Shown here in pieces: positions 49,591 to 60,546 of a DNA stretch of 64,000 bases. The DNA is from Congeria kusceri (Eukaryota > Mollusca > Bivalvia > Myida > Dreissenidae), in contig CM051029.1 of the NCBI GenBank assembly GCA_027627225.1, positions 23,703,851 to 23,767,850 on the forward strand, read 5' to 3'. Under the pieces are notes generated by a model. It saw nothing but the letters and a program-made list of their open reading frames with translations, was not told the DNA's origin and did no database searches. Position 1 is the stretch's first letter. Each line of letters starts with the position of its first letter. The position numbers were made by a program, and so were the translations under genes.

Positions 49591-50011
49591 ATATATCTAT
49601 CCGATATATTTAAAACATATCGGATAGATATTGGACCGATGTAGGCTTGCTTTCTGGCACGATATTGGCCCGATGTCTATCCGTTAGGTATCCAATATGC
49701 AATGCTTCGATGACGGCCCGATCAAATGCCGATGGGCTAAACGTTAATCGGATAGATATCGCGAGCGATATATATCCGATATATTTAAAACATATCGGAT
49801 AGATGTCGGACCGATGTAGGCTCGCATTCTGGGACAAATATTGGCCCAATGTCTATCCGATATGTATCCGATATGCAATGCTTCGATGACGGTCCGATCA
49901 AATGCCGATGGGCAAAACGTAGATCGGATAGATATCGCGAGCGATATCTATCCAATATTCAGAACATATCGGATAGATATCGGACCAATGTAGGCTTGCT
50001 GGCTGGGCAGG
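49591..50011. repeat. 175-bp satellite, about 2.4 monomers
   Basis: CATATCGGATAGAT recurs at 49616, 49791 and 49965, giving periods of 175 and 174. Monomers contain a palindromic core ATATCGCGAGCGATAT. With the left part (44410-44551) the original array was at least three monomers. Confidence 0.9.
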
Positions 50012-50139
50012 TCAGGGTACATCCTTAGAGGTTCGAGAACTGGTACTTCCATGATAAGTAATAGTAGCTGGATGTTCGTCATGTACATGATATTTAACAT
50101 CTGACACTTCTATAATTATTGGGCGTTCTTGTCGTTTAA
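50012..50139 (-). CDS. Candidate alternative terminal exon (tail) for gene B
   Basis: Acceptor TTTTACTGTAG, then 128 bases ending in TGA. With the phase 1 donors of either the transmembrane exon or the second tail exon it gives V-KRQERPIIIEVSDVKYHV... and ends SRTSKDVP. A basic start suits a juxtamembrane position. It lies 3.5 kb past gene B's ITAM-bearing last exon, same strand, with exact phase compatibility. Alternatives: the last exon of a different gene, or an unspliced frame from ATG 50209 that would put a 15-residue apolar stretch before it. Block A's equivalent would lie left of the window. Confidence 0.45.
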
Positions 50140-50345
50140 CTACAGTAAAACAATAAATTACGAAAAGAGCTGATATCGATAATGTTTTATTAATTTCCTT
50201 AAATGACATTTCTGCTTTTTGTCAGAAATGAGGCGATCTCATTTCGACAACAGGTTAACGCGTTTGCAGGTAATACCTTCCCAAGTCCGTAATCATATAT
50301 TGTTGGTACATAATTATGAACATTTGTTAAACCTCATTATATTCA

Positions 50346-52587
50346 ACAAGAGGGCCACAATGGCCCTAGGTCGCTCACCTGATATCCATGTAAGAAGTTT
50401 TATTAAAATATCTCAATAGGTTTTCAAGTTATTGAGCGAAAACAGTTTTTCTATTTTTAGTAGCAGTGACCTTGACCCCACCCACCCCATATGCAAACCC
50501 AAGTGAGGTCTCGGTATAAGATATGTCTTTTAAGTTTCATTAAAATATCGCAATGCTTTCTTAAGTTATTGAGCGGAAACTGTTTTTCTATTTTCAGTAA
50601 CGATGACCTTGACCCCACCCACCCGATATGCACTCCCAAGCAATGTCTCGATATAAGGTACTTATGTATTAAGTTTGATTAAAATATCGCAATGCGTTCT
50701 CAATATATTTAGCGGAAATCATTTTTCTATATTTAATAACGGTGACCTTGACCTTGGCCCAACCCATCCCATATGCAATCCCAATCGAGGTCTCAATATA
50801 ATGTATTTATATATTAAGTTTCATTAAAATATCTCAATGCATTCTCAAGATATTGAGCGGAAACCGTTTTTCCATTTTTAGTAACAGTGACCTTGACCTT
50901 GACCCCTCCCACTCCATATGCAATCACGTGTGAGGTGTTGATATAAGGTATCTATGTATTAAGTTCCATAAAAATATCTCAATGCGTTCTAAAGTTATTG
51001 AGCGGAAACAGTTTTTCTATTTTTAGTAACAGTGACCTTGACCCCACCCATTTCATATGCAATCCCAATCGAGGTATCGATATATAGTTTTAACCAAATA
51101 TGAAACCTATAGGCCTTGTTGTTTCAGAGAAGACGTTTCAAATCATTTTGCTATTTACGTCTATATAAACCATGTGAGCCTTGGGGTGGGCCCAGCTTTG
51201 ACCCCAGGGGCATCATTTGAACAATCTTTATAGAGGACCACTACACAATGTTACATGCCAAATATAAAACCTTAACAATCCTCATTTAAGACCGACAATT
51301 ATTTTCAGTGGGTGATAATTCATTTCTGAAGCACATTTTTCTCTAGGCCTTGAACTTTTAGAGGAGAAAATTTGTAAAGTCATTTTGCTATTTAAGTCTA
51401 TATAAACCATGTGATCCCCGGGGTGTGGCCAGTTTTGACCCCAGGGGCATCACTTGAACAATCTTTGTAGAGGGCCACTATACCATGTTACGTACCAAAT
51501 ATGAAACCTCTGGGCCTTGCGGTCTCATTTTGCAATTCAAGTCTATATAAACCATGTGACCCCGGGCTGTGGCCAGATTTTACCCAGGGGCATCATTTAA
51601 AAATATTTGTAGAGGACCACTATACAATGTTAGATACCAAATATGAAACATCTAGGCCTTGCAATTTCAGAGAAGAAATTTTTAAAGTCATTTTGCTATT
51701 TAAGTCTATATAAACCATGTGAGCCCCAGGATGTACCCAGTTTTCACCCCAGGGGCATCATTTGAACAATCTTTGTAGAGGACCACAAAACAATGTTACA
51801 TACCAAATATGAAACCTCAGGGTCTTGCGGTTTCAGAGGAGAAGATTTTTAAAGTCATTTTGATATTCAAGCCTATATAAACCATGTGACCCCCGGGGTT
51901 TGGCCAGTTTTCACCCCAGGGGCATCATTTGAACAATCTTTGTAGAGGACCACTATATAATGTTACATACCAAATATGAAACCTCTGGGCATTGCGGTTT
52001 CAGAGAAGAAGATTTGTAAAGTCATTTTGCTATTGAAGTCTATATAAACCATGTGACCCCCGGGGTGTGGCCAGTTTTGACCCCTGGGACATCATTTGAA
52101 CAATCTTTGTAGAGAACCACTATACAATGTTATATACCAAATGTGAAACCTCTAGGCCTTGCGGTTTCAGAGAAGAGGATTTTAAAAGTCATTTTGCTAA
52201 ACAAGTCTATATTAACCTAGTGACCCACGGGACGTGGCCAGTTTTGACCCCAGGAGCATAGTTTGAACAATCTTTGTAGAGGACCACTAGAGGATTTCAC
52301 ATATCAAATATGAAAGCTCCAAGCCTTGTGGTTTCAGAGAAGATTTTTACAGTTTTCAGTTTTAAAATCTAATTTTAGCTTTTGTGACCTACATATGCAG
52401 CGGACCGGAACGATTTGAACAATTTTGAAAGAGGGTCACCCAAGGATCATTCCTGTGAAGTTTGGTTAAAATCTGTCCAGCGGATTAGAGGGAGATGTTC
52501 TTTGAATGAAAATGTTGACACACGACGCACGACGGACAAAAGGCAATCCTAAAAGCTCACCAAGAGCACGTTGTGCTCAGGTGAGCT
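50346..52587 (+). repeat. Composite bivalve repeat element, copy 2
   Basis: Starts CAACAAGAGGGCCACAATGG...GCTCACCTGA and ends TCAGGTGAGCTT. The 5' half has about six units of roughly 137 bases (each with GTGACCTTGACCCCACCC and ATTGAGCGGAAA). The 3' half has about eight units of roughly 165 bases shared with 10852-12236. Absent from block A at about base 30. Confidence 0.9.
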
Positions 52588-53616
52588 TAAAACATTTGAT
52601 TTCTGTTCTGGCCCTGATTAAACCTGATTAGTATTGGTTAAGTATCACCCACCGTCCTTAGTTTATAATCAGCAACATGCATGGTTGTTTAATGATGACA
52701 AATTGACAGAGTTTGCATTACTGAATGAGCTATGTTTATATATATATCTTATACACACGTTAACAAATATATTTTCCTAAAACTGTTGTTTCTCTTCTGT
52801 CTAGTAATTAAACATAATAAGTAATTCTATAGAAAAACATTGAAACGATTGTGCATGAGATTACACGTCTTGAATCAGATGCCAATCTAAAAATGAACGG
52901 CAACAATCGGTGGTTACAGAAATAATCACGCAAATCAAACAATTCTTTGAAATTGGCAATGCATAATACAGACTGGGCGTGGTTGTCAAACTATTGTACA
53001 CATACAAAATTTGATCTGCTTTAGCACAAAAAACATTGCAATAATTCACATGCATAGTTTATACAACAAAGTACCTCGGACCATACCATACTGGTAATAA
53101 CCGATTGCAAACATGTTTTGTATAGTTTATTTCATATTCTCACAGGAGAACAATGCTCTTTTTATGCAAATGAGCACAAAACATATTGTGAAAAGAGAAC
53201 AATGGTACATATTATGGAAAGAAAACAGTGATCCAGGAACAAGTCATTTACAAGAAGCAACTTTTGTTGTGATTTAAAAAAAAAGCAACATGACATTATT
53301 GTCACAGTTATCATTGAAATATAATCGTTATGAACTAAATTGCTTGCAGTATTTAAACGCATGGTTTTGTATTCCTTGAATTAGTATCAATTTAGTAAAG
53401 ACATAGTGGATGTTAAAAAATAAATACAGTAATAAGATAATTGTGTTTCCATTGTCATTATAAAAAATACACGATATGGTCGATTTGAATATTAGAAGAA
53501 TATTAAAATTAAGAACATTAAACTCATTACAGCAACATACGTATGTACTACGACTTTAATATTTGATAAGTTTTATTTCAAAGGCACTTATATTTATCCT
53601 GTCTTTCGATTGAACC
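52588..53616. other. 3' flank of gene B
   Basis: Non-coding, closely similar to 30-1036. It bears no gene that I can support. Confidence 0.6.
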
Positions 53617-53622
53617 TTTATT
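53617..53622 (-). promoter_or_regulatory. Poly(A) signal of gene B
   Basis: AATAAA on the minus strand, 58 bases past the stop codon, conserved with gene A. Confidence 0.6.
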
Positions 53623-53679
53623 GTAGGTCTCGTGACAATAAACCGATATCTTTTGCTAAAGCTCACAGTTGGAACATTT

Positions 53680-53825
53680 TTAATTTACGTATTCATAGGC
53701 GGAACAGGGACGGTCTTTAAGAGTCAAGCAGTTTGTCTGCAATAAATTTCCGACTTCGGACAGACTTGTGTATTCACTGAAGGACGTTTCTGTGAGAGTC
53801 TCGTATGGATTTTTTTGAACGGCAT
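53680..53825 (-). CDS. Gene B exon 13: C-terminal tail with ITAM-like motif
   Basis: TTTTTCAG acceptor, phase 1. NPYETL and SEYTSL are spaced as YxxL-x7-YxxL; it ends YEYVN then TAA. Gene A reads on nine more residues, so the B stop is a shortening or A an extension. Confidence 0.85.
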
Positions 53826-56800
53826 CTGAAAAAGTTACGATGCATGTCATCGTCATGACTATCACATCTTCACGTGTAGAATGTGTGAATATTGTAAATG
53901 ACCGATACATGGGAACACATCTACCAAATAGAAAACAGTCACAGAAAAATGTGTCGTCGTGATGTAAATATGTTTAGTTATGCTTTGTATTTTAATTTCA
54001 TTAAACAAACATTTTTCTTACCAAAGTGTTGATTAACATAAACGTGTCCACTTTCAGTTGACACATTAACTGCTGGATTACTGCAACATTCAACAAAAAT
54101 AAAGATCGGCAAGATTAATATTTTCTTCTGTTAAGTAAGAATTTCCAATTCGTAGCTTTTGCTGTTGATGTTTAACCATATGTACACATCTAAAGAAGGC
54201 GATTACTTTTATATAGATTCACTAAACATGGAGCAATAACAAGCAACTATACAAATCCATATTATTGTTCTATACCTTGATGTTCTCAGTCGACTTGACA
54301 AAAGTTGCCTGACTTGTACTGAAAAGAAAGTTATTAATGCTTAAGAAATAATTAACGGGTTAGCGTTGGTAATTGCGTAATAACGAACGGTTTGGAGTTC
54401 CGATGCGTGGGAAATAAACCACGAGGGTGATAGCCCGAGTGGTTTGATACAAGCATCGGAACCACAAACCGTTGGTTATTTCCGCAATAACCAATGTTAA
54501 TCATTCAGTTATTTCGATTCTAACACGATCTTATATATAATGCGTCTGTATTTTTAAAGGTAACGCATGAGAACCATGCTATATATATAAACCGCCCATT
54601 TTTCCGCGAAGTACATTCAAATGTGCCTTTTAGTGACGTCAATAATAATTACAATTCAAGATGATGTCAGCTTAATTGATAAACATTGAGCGAATGACGT
54701 CAGCTATATTGATAAAAAATCAAAGAACCATGTGATGTCATACTTATTGATAAAATACAGTGAAAATATAATGCAACAAGCGCCAAAACAGCATATTAAC
54801 CAAACTTAAACGCTTTGTTTTTTTGTAAACGTACATATAAAATGTGTATTACAAATGTAGTATTATTGCGCTACATGCAGACATGATTTGCTTGTCACAA
54901 TTTTGCTATCGCGCGTTTATTATTTTCTTACATAACTAATAATTTCAGTCGAATACGCATGTGCAAATCTCAAAAGCGTTTTCATTGCTTTACACTTACC
55001 AAATACCTAACTACACGACTAACAGTGATAGTGACCGTTCTTGGTGCCATGATTGTTACGTCTTTTTATGGAATAATTTTAATTCATTATTTTAGTTTAA
55101 GTAATCTATTTGATCAGTTATTCCCAAATAGAAATGAATTAATGTTTAGAAAACAAACTTTGTTTCTGTTACTGCTATTAAATGTCCGTCATGGGTATTA
55201 ATTGTAATGTTTACATTTAGTATTCTTTATGTGAAACCTTACGAAAATAAAGTTTATTATTTTAACATCATTATACTGTGTTGGTACCTCTTATGTCTTT
55301 TAGTGTGTTTTAATCATTTTCATTCATAATTCCAGTTAATGTTAACTATAACTCTCGACTTTTCTATCTGCATGCTTCACAGAATAAATTGTATTAATAA
55401 TTTAATATAACTCAACTCTCTTCCGTAGTTAACAATGGATATGTTAATAATTAGTTGCTATTTTTCTCTTTTAGTAAATATATATTTACGTATACATGGG
55501 AGTTAATTAAAGATATGTTTGTTGTGTTTTTGTTTCTGCTCTGAAATTGTTGTTATGTCAGTTATATACATTGATTATAATGTGTACAGTTAGTAGTTTG
55601 ATTATAAATACATATATTGTTTGAAGGCCTCATTGTAAATAAGATAACCATTGTAGCACTGTAACTATCACTTTATATCAATGTGTTATCTTAATAAGAT
55701 ACCTTCAGAAAATAAAGAGATTAGTATTCTTCTTATTCTTCTTCTTCTTCATATTATTATTATTATTATTATAAGTCAGATAATGATCAATGTGTGCAAC
55801 GTCGCATGTTTTGAAACAACATATAACTATATTCATTAACATTGAAAAGAACAATAATAGATCAATTAAAAATTAATTGAGCAATTAAAACTGTTCAAAT
55901 ATATTTGTGGTGCGTCGTGGGAAAACCGGTCTTAATGCATGTGCGTAAAATGTCGTCCCGGATTAGCCTGTGCACTCCGCACAGGCTAATCCAGGACGGC
56001 ACTTCCCGCACAATGTTTAGAAGAGACTTTCTTGAAAAAGAAAACACCATAAAAGAGGAAAGTGTCGTCCCGGATCAGCCTGTGCAGTTCGGGACGACAC
56101 TTTACGCACATGCATTAAGTCCGGTTTTCCCACGACGCGCCTCATTTGTATTTATTAAATATATTAAATATAATACATTCAGTTGAAAAAGAAAAGCAAT
56201 TGTGTTTGCTCTAGAAAGACAACAAACACATCTACCTCTCAGCTTGAACACGGCGACCACCGCTAAACCAATGGCAAAGACAGCACCTAAAGTCCCTCCA
56301 ATAGCAGCACCTGCTACAGATGAGCCTTGGTTGGAATCGTCTTGATCTAGATAGAAGTATTTAATAAAGTAGACGAGTGGTCAGAATTTGTATTTTGTAT
56401 ATTGTGATATTTATATTCGCATACTATCAATAATCACTTATTGATTCTAAACACATTCATATTTATAATAAAATTGTCATATTTATAGTGTATATTGATT
56501 AATTACGTTAAAACTTAAAGCAAGTGCTCAGTGATGTTAATAATTAGTCTACATGTATATGTTATACGCAATGTTTGGTGAAATCCCACTAATCGACATT
56601 CACAATGGAACAGAGCAGACAAAAAAAAACCGACAACTTAATCGCACTGTGGTGCACAAAGATACAAACAAAGTGTTAAGATATATTTTACATAAAATAC
56701 ACACCTCGTTTAGTTAACGTTGTTACTACAAGCGTCCTCGTTTCTTCAAACATTCCCATTTCATTTTTTGCAACCATTTTTATTTCATAAGAAACCCCGT

Positions 56801-59800
56801 CGTCCAAATCCGCTAGCTGGTGCGAATCACGTCGATATACTGTTACGTTTTGCCATATACCGTTCAGTGGTCTGTACATTACGATAAAGTGTTGTTCTGT
56901 TACTCCGTCAAACCCAGGCTCCCAGCTTAACGTCAGGGATTGCGTCGTTATCGAGTCTTGGATAACTCTAAAGTTTACAGGGACATAAGGTCGGGCTGCA
57001 ATTAGAGTGTTACAGATTGTTTAGGGACTAAAAACTTGTTATGTATGTTTATGTACATACAATTTATAAATTTTACTGTTGCATATTCCAGTTTCGGTAT
57101 ACAATTTACGTTAAATTTGCAATTTTGCAAGCCATGAATTTAAAGTGACGAAATAAATTACCACTTGCAATCAGGAAGAACAGCTCTGAAAGCTGACCAT
57201 CTACTGTGTTGTAAATATTGACTCTGTATTTTCCAAAGTCGCCAGGCTGTATGTTGCGAATTATAAACGTGGTTTGCTGACGTCCGAAATATGATTCAGT
57301 GATATTTGTTGTCGTGTCTACTAAAACTGTCCAGTAACCATCTGCAGTCTGTTTTTCCCAAGTGTAACCATCCCTTATATTTGGGGTTGGATAAGCAATC
57401 ACATTAAATGTGAACGTTGCCGTTTCGCCGATGTTTTTTGTGAGGTTTGGTACGTGTTCATGGAAAGGAGACAATCTCGGTGAGCCTGAAAACAAATACG
57501 ATCAGTAATGTGTTCATTGTACAATGATAAGTTTGGTGAATACCAACTATTTAAATATCATTTTACAATGTACTTACATCTTATGAGTACATTTATATGT
57601 TTTTCTTCTGGGACTGTGTTGTGTGTATTACCAGCTGAACACTTATATGAACCCATGTTGTATTCACATGATGCATTCTGTATTTGGTAGGCTGCATAAT
57701 AACTATCAGTTGTTACGTTCATGTCTTTGTTTACATCATTGGCATCATAACTGATTTTTATTTTCGACCTAGGATCACCAGTGACATTGCATATGAATTC
57801 CAATGGCATTGTTTGGTTTATTTCTACAAGTGTCTGTAATCTCATGGAATTTCGTTCATGGAATTCGATTATGTTAGCTTCAACTGTTGAAGAAATAATA
57901 AAGTTTCATATAGTATGAACAATTTGATTAATTTCATACTCATTTTATGAACTACTATTTTTCTTAAATTGAATGCATACAACGGCGTTCAATGCTGTCT
58001 TATGAACAGGTCAGAAATCCAACGTACACTGTACATCAACGTAGATACGTTGTGTAGTTCCTCCTATGACTGGTATACATCCCGTTGTTACCATGGTGTT
58101 TGAAGCAGAGCATGTATAGTATCCTTCATCAGCTAACGCAACTTTCTCTATAAATAACCTTTCACTTGGATGTGTTGTATCGTCTACCGCTGTCCACTGT
58201 ACGACTCCCTTGGGATTTCCAGTTTGAACAGGACACGTGATGTTTAATTCTTTGTTCAATAACACGGTCACATTCGCCATTTCTCTTATGACAGGCGGTT
58301 CTACAAGGCAAAACAATGAAGAAAACAACAGCTACAATTGAACACAAACTTATACATCGCATGTTTAGATATAATACCGTCAGTATATTCTTACCCAAAA
58401 CATCTAGAAAAAAATCAGATGATGAGTTTCCATAATCATCGTCATTGTCGAATGTTGATCGCATAATGTTGCTTGCTTTGCATGTGTACGACCCTTTGTG
58501 ATCACTGTTTACGCCTGGAAAACGAATGAAGTTTAAAGTTTTGCTGCCACTGGGAGTATTCCACTTGTAAGTAGATTCAGGTTGACTTCTAGCTGAACAC
58601 GTTACGGTGAGCGTGAGTCCAGCCATCACGCTAATGTTGCGTGCAATTTTACCATCGGCAACAAAATCGTTACATGAGAGGTTGAAAGAGAGCCTTGGTT
58701 GGTCTGGTGGAACTGCAATAAATATACGTTACTACCGATATAATGTTTGGAATTATAGCGATCAGTTACTAAAACAAAACAATATATACTAACACGTTTA
58801 CTCTGACAAAAATACTTACACAATACACTAACTGCAAGAGTAGTGCTCACAATGCCGTTTTGTTCTGGGTACCCAGTGGGTCTCATAGTATTGGTAGCTT
58901 CACAAGTCTGAGTTGGGTATGTTTCATTGACTGCGTGGATAAGCAGAGATCCATTGTCTGGTGTTTGGTTTATCCATCGTATCCTAGCAGGGGGATTTGA
59001 TCCGCTGATGCAAGTTAGGAAATAGTTCGCCCCCCTGATGACTGCAATGCCGGCATTGGTAATAGTGAATGTTTGATTTCCACGGTAAACTATCTCCGGT
59101 GGGGAAGGTGGAACTGTGTAACCATTGCAAAATTAACATTTGAATGCTATACATAATTCAAAAATAACTTCAAAAATACAACATCTACGAGCGTATTTAC
59201 TTATTTAATTTAGTAAATGTAAATCTTGTCGAATTGTTCAGAACCCATATTAAAAAGACAGTAATGTGGCACAGAAGTTTACACTTACACAGAATATCCA
59301 CCAATAAAGTTTGCCCCCAAGTACCATTTACGACATTCCCTATTGTAGGTACCATGAAGTTTGTGATTTCCAGTGAGTATGACGTGCCATTGCGCTGTAA
59401 ATTATGAACAATCATCTGCTTTCCACGCAGTATTGTAGAACTGGGCAAAGTCCATACGTACATGTCATCTCTGACGGGAGGGGAGCTCGAACTTGTACAG
59501 TCTATATCCAACGTTCCTGACATGATCGCCTTTATATCAGTATTGTTAAGTTGAATGAGGTCCGAACCAAGTTTGCAGGTTGGAGGGGTTGGTCCATCTG
59601 AAGAGTAGATAATAACATAGTAGCAGAGATTTAAGTAAAGCAAAAGGAAAGAAAAAGCCAGACATTTATACGCAATATAAACGCCCATCGTCGCAAGTAA
59701 TCTTCACTGAATTGATAAGTCTCGTGTAATTTTGTAATATAATATAGATTAACGACATAAAAATACGTAAAAAAACATATTTTTTACACAGAACAGCTAC

Positions 59801-60546
59801 ATAAATGGATACATTTCTGCTCCATCCGTATTCATGTGAAGCCTTGCAATAGCAAATTCTGTTGCTGTATCGTTCAGCCTTCCACGTGATATTTCTGGTA
59901 ACTGTAATGCCGGACTGTGAGGTAGATTCTGTCCCATTATAACAACCCCAGTCTAATTGCGCCAAAGGGTTGCCGCCAGATATAGTGCAGGATAGATGCT
60001 GATTTGTACTAGAATTTCGTATCATAAAGTAGCCGTCATTGTCATTGTGTCCTTGGATAATTGGATTTGTAGATGGCGGAACTAGAATAATGAAAAATCA
60101 TGAGATTATAACTGTCTATAACAGACGATATGAAATAGAATAAGCAGAATGATAAAGTCTTAGTTTTGCAAAATGAAATAAATACAGCACATGATACGTA
60201 CAATATATATTTAGACGTATGCTGTTCGACAATATCCATTTTGAAGCGTCTTCAACAGAGTTATTGGCGGCACAACATATGGTTTTGTTGGTTTGTGTTC
60301 GGCTTGGAGCAAACGTCAAAATTGAAATCACTTTGAATTCTTTTGTATTGTTGACGAACTGCGAGATGACATTCCCTATATTCACGTCATTTCCTGCGGG
60401 TAACCTGCAGGCAGCGTCAAATATTCCAAATACAATGTTAGGTGCAGGATACCCGGATGTTGTGCAGGTAAGAGGTTTTAAATGACCTTCACGAGCCACG
60501 ATCTCAGTGTCTGTACCGTTCGCAAGTTGAACCTGTTGTACTGGTG
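53680..60546 (-). CDS. Gene B: receptor with eight Ig domains, FN3, TM and ITAM-like tail
   Basis: Thirteen exons join into 1037 codons with no stop; only the signal-peptide exon is missing. Domains (residues from the first visible codon): Ig1 1-115, Ig2 116-213, Ig3 214-316, Ig4 317-414, Ig5 415-520, Ig6 521-611, Ig7 612-713, Ig8 714-821, FN3 822-918, transmembrane about 926-952, tail to 1037. All ectodomain introns are phase 1, typical of exon-shuffled Ig genes. Many N-x-S/T sites fit a glycosylated surface protein. Ig3 lacks the second Cys and Ig8 lacks both. The helix has no charged residue, so pairing with an adaptor by salt bridge is unlikely; the tail itself carries YVNQ, YETL-x7-YTSL and YEYVN. 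Inferred role: cell-surface recognition or adhesion receptor signalling through tyrosine phosphorylation, possibly in immunity. Ligand and orthologue unknown. Confidence 0.87.
54022..54080 (-). CDS. Gene B exon 12: tail segment with VYVNQ
   Basis: 59 bases, phase 2 in and phase 1 out. Y-V-N-Q fits the Grb2 SH2 consensus pY-x-N. Preserved in gene A. Confidence 0.8.
54276..54318 (-). CDS. Gene B exon 11: juxtamembrane segment
   Basis: 43 bases, CTTTTCAG acceptor and GTATAG donor, phase 1 in and phase 2 out. Encodes VQVRQLLSSRLRT, basic and Ser/Thr-rich, as expected just inside the membrane. Confidence 0.75.
54357..54500. repeat. Fold-back element, copy B
   Basis: Long imperfect hairpin, fuller than the copy at 1815-1926. 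The centre ACCACGAGGGTGATAGCCCG and the flanking TCCGATGC/GCATCGGA arms pair as well. Confidence 0.78.
54501..55909. other. Gene B intron before the tail exons
   Basis: No coding content. About 350 bases present in gene A at 2491-2845 are missing near 55050. CTT and ATT simple repeats lie at about 55730-55772. Confidence 0.65.
55910..56142. mobile_element. Short inverted-repeat transposon (MITE) in gene B intron
   Basis: About 230 bases. The outer arms GCGTCGTGGGAAAACCGG and CCGGTTTTCCCACGACGC are exact reverse complements. Inner segments TGCATGTGCGTAAA and GTCGTCCCGG repeat in inverted form. Gene A has no such element at about 3690. ATTTGT on both sides may be target duplication. The motif set reminds me of a very abundant Dreissena repeat (from memory). 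Confidence 0.88.
56236..56346 (-). CDS. Gene B exon 10: transmembrane segment
   Basis: 111-base phase 1-1 exon. QDDSNQGSS, then AGAAIGGTLGAVFAIGLAVV, an uncharged helix rich in small residues, then FKLR. Donor GTAGAT. Confidence 0.85.
56705..56995 (-). CDS. Gene B exon 9: fibronectin type III domain
   Basis: 97 codons, phase 1-1. LSWEPGFDGV, FIVMYRPLNG and SYEIKMVAKNEMG mark strands B, C and F of an FN3 fold. Confidence 0.86.
57162..57485 (-). CDS. Gene B exon 8: Ig8 domain without cysteines
   Basis: 108 codons, phase 1-1. I-set style GETATFTFNVIAYPTPNI and PGDFGKYRVNIYN, but Phe and Val stand where the disulfide cysteines would be. Confidence 0.83.
57578..57883 (-). CDS. Gene B exon 7: Ig7 domain
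   Basis: 102 codons, phase 1-1. LEFICNVTGDP and MGSYKCSAGN supply the Cys pair; an extra Cys is in NASCEYN. Confidence 0.86.
58028..58300 (-). CDS. Gene B exon 6: Ig6 domain
   Basis: 91 codons, phase 1-1. LNITCPVQTGNP, VVQW and ALADEGYYTCSASN form a textbook I-set core. Confidence 0.87.
58395..58712 (-). CDS. Gene B exon 5: Ig5 domain
   Basis: 106 codons, phase 1-1. VTCSARSQPESTYKW and GSYTCKASNIM; acidic DNDDDYGN loop before the end. Donor GTAAGA. Confidence 0.86.
58820..59113 (-). CDS. Gene B exon 4: Ig4 domain
   Basis: 98 codons, phase 1-1. YFLTCISGSNPPARIRW and QTCEATNTM. Donor GTAAGT intact, unlike gene A. Confidence 0.86.
59289..59597 (-). CDS. Gene B exon 3: Ig3-like domain
   Basis: 103 codons, phase 1-1. 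LDIDCTSSSSP and YVWTLPSS give the first Cys and core Trp; YSLEITNFMVP replaces the usual Y-x-C, so the disulfide partner is missing. No counterpart in gene A. Confidence 0.82.
59788..60081 (-). CDS. Gene B exon 2: Ig2 domain
   Basis: 98 codons, phase 1-1. LSCTISGGNPLAQLDWGC and NRICYCKASHEYGW, with an additional pair of cysteines. No counterpart in gene A. Confidence 0.84.
60202..60546 (-). CDS. Gene B exon 1 (first visible): Ig1 domain
   Basis: 115 codons, phase 1 at both ends, so at least one coding exon lies upstream. LTCTTSGYPAPN and KTICCAANNS; inner Cys in DAACRLP. Confidence 0.86.

Noticed and set aside
49610..49849. 79-codon minus-strand frame
   Set aside because: It is satellite monomer sequence.
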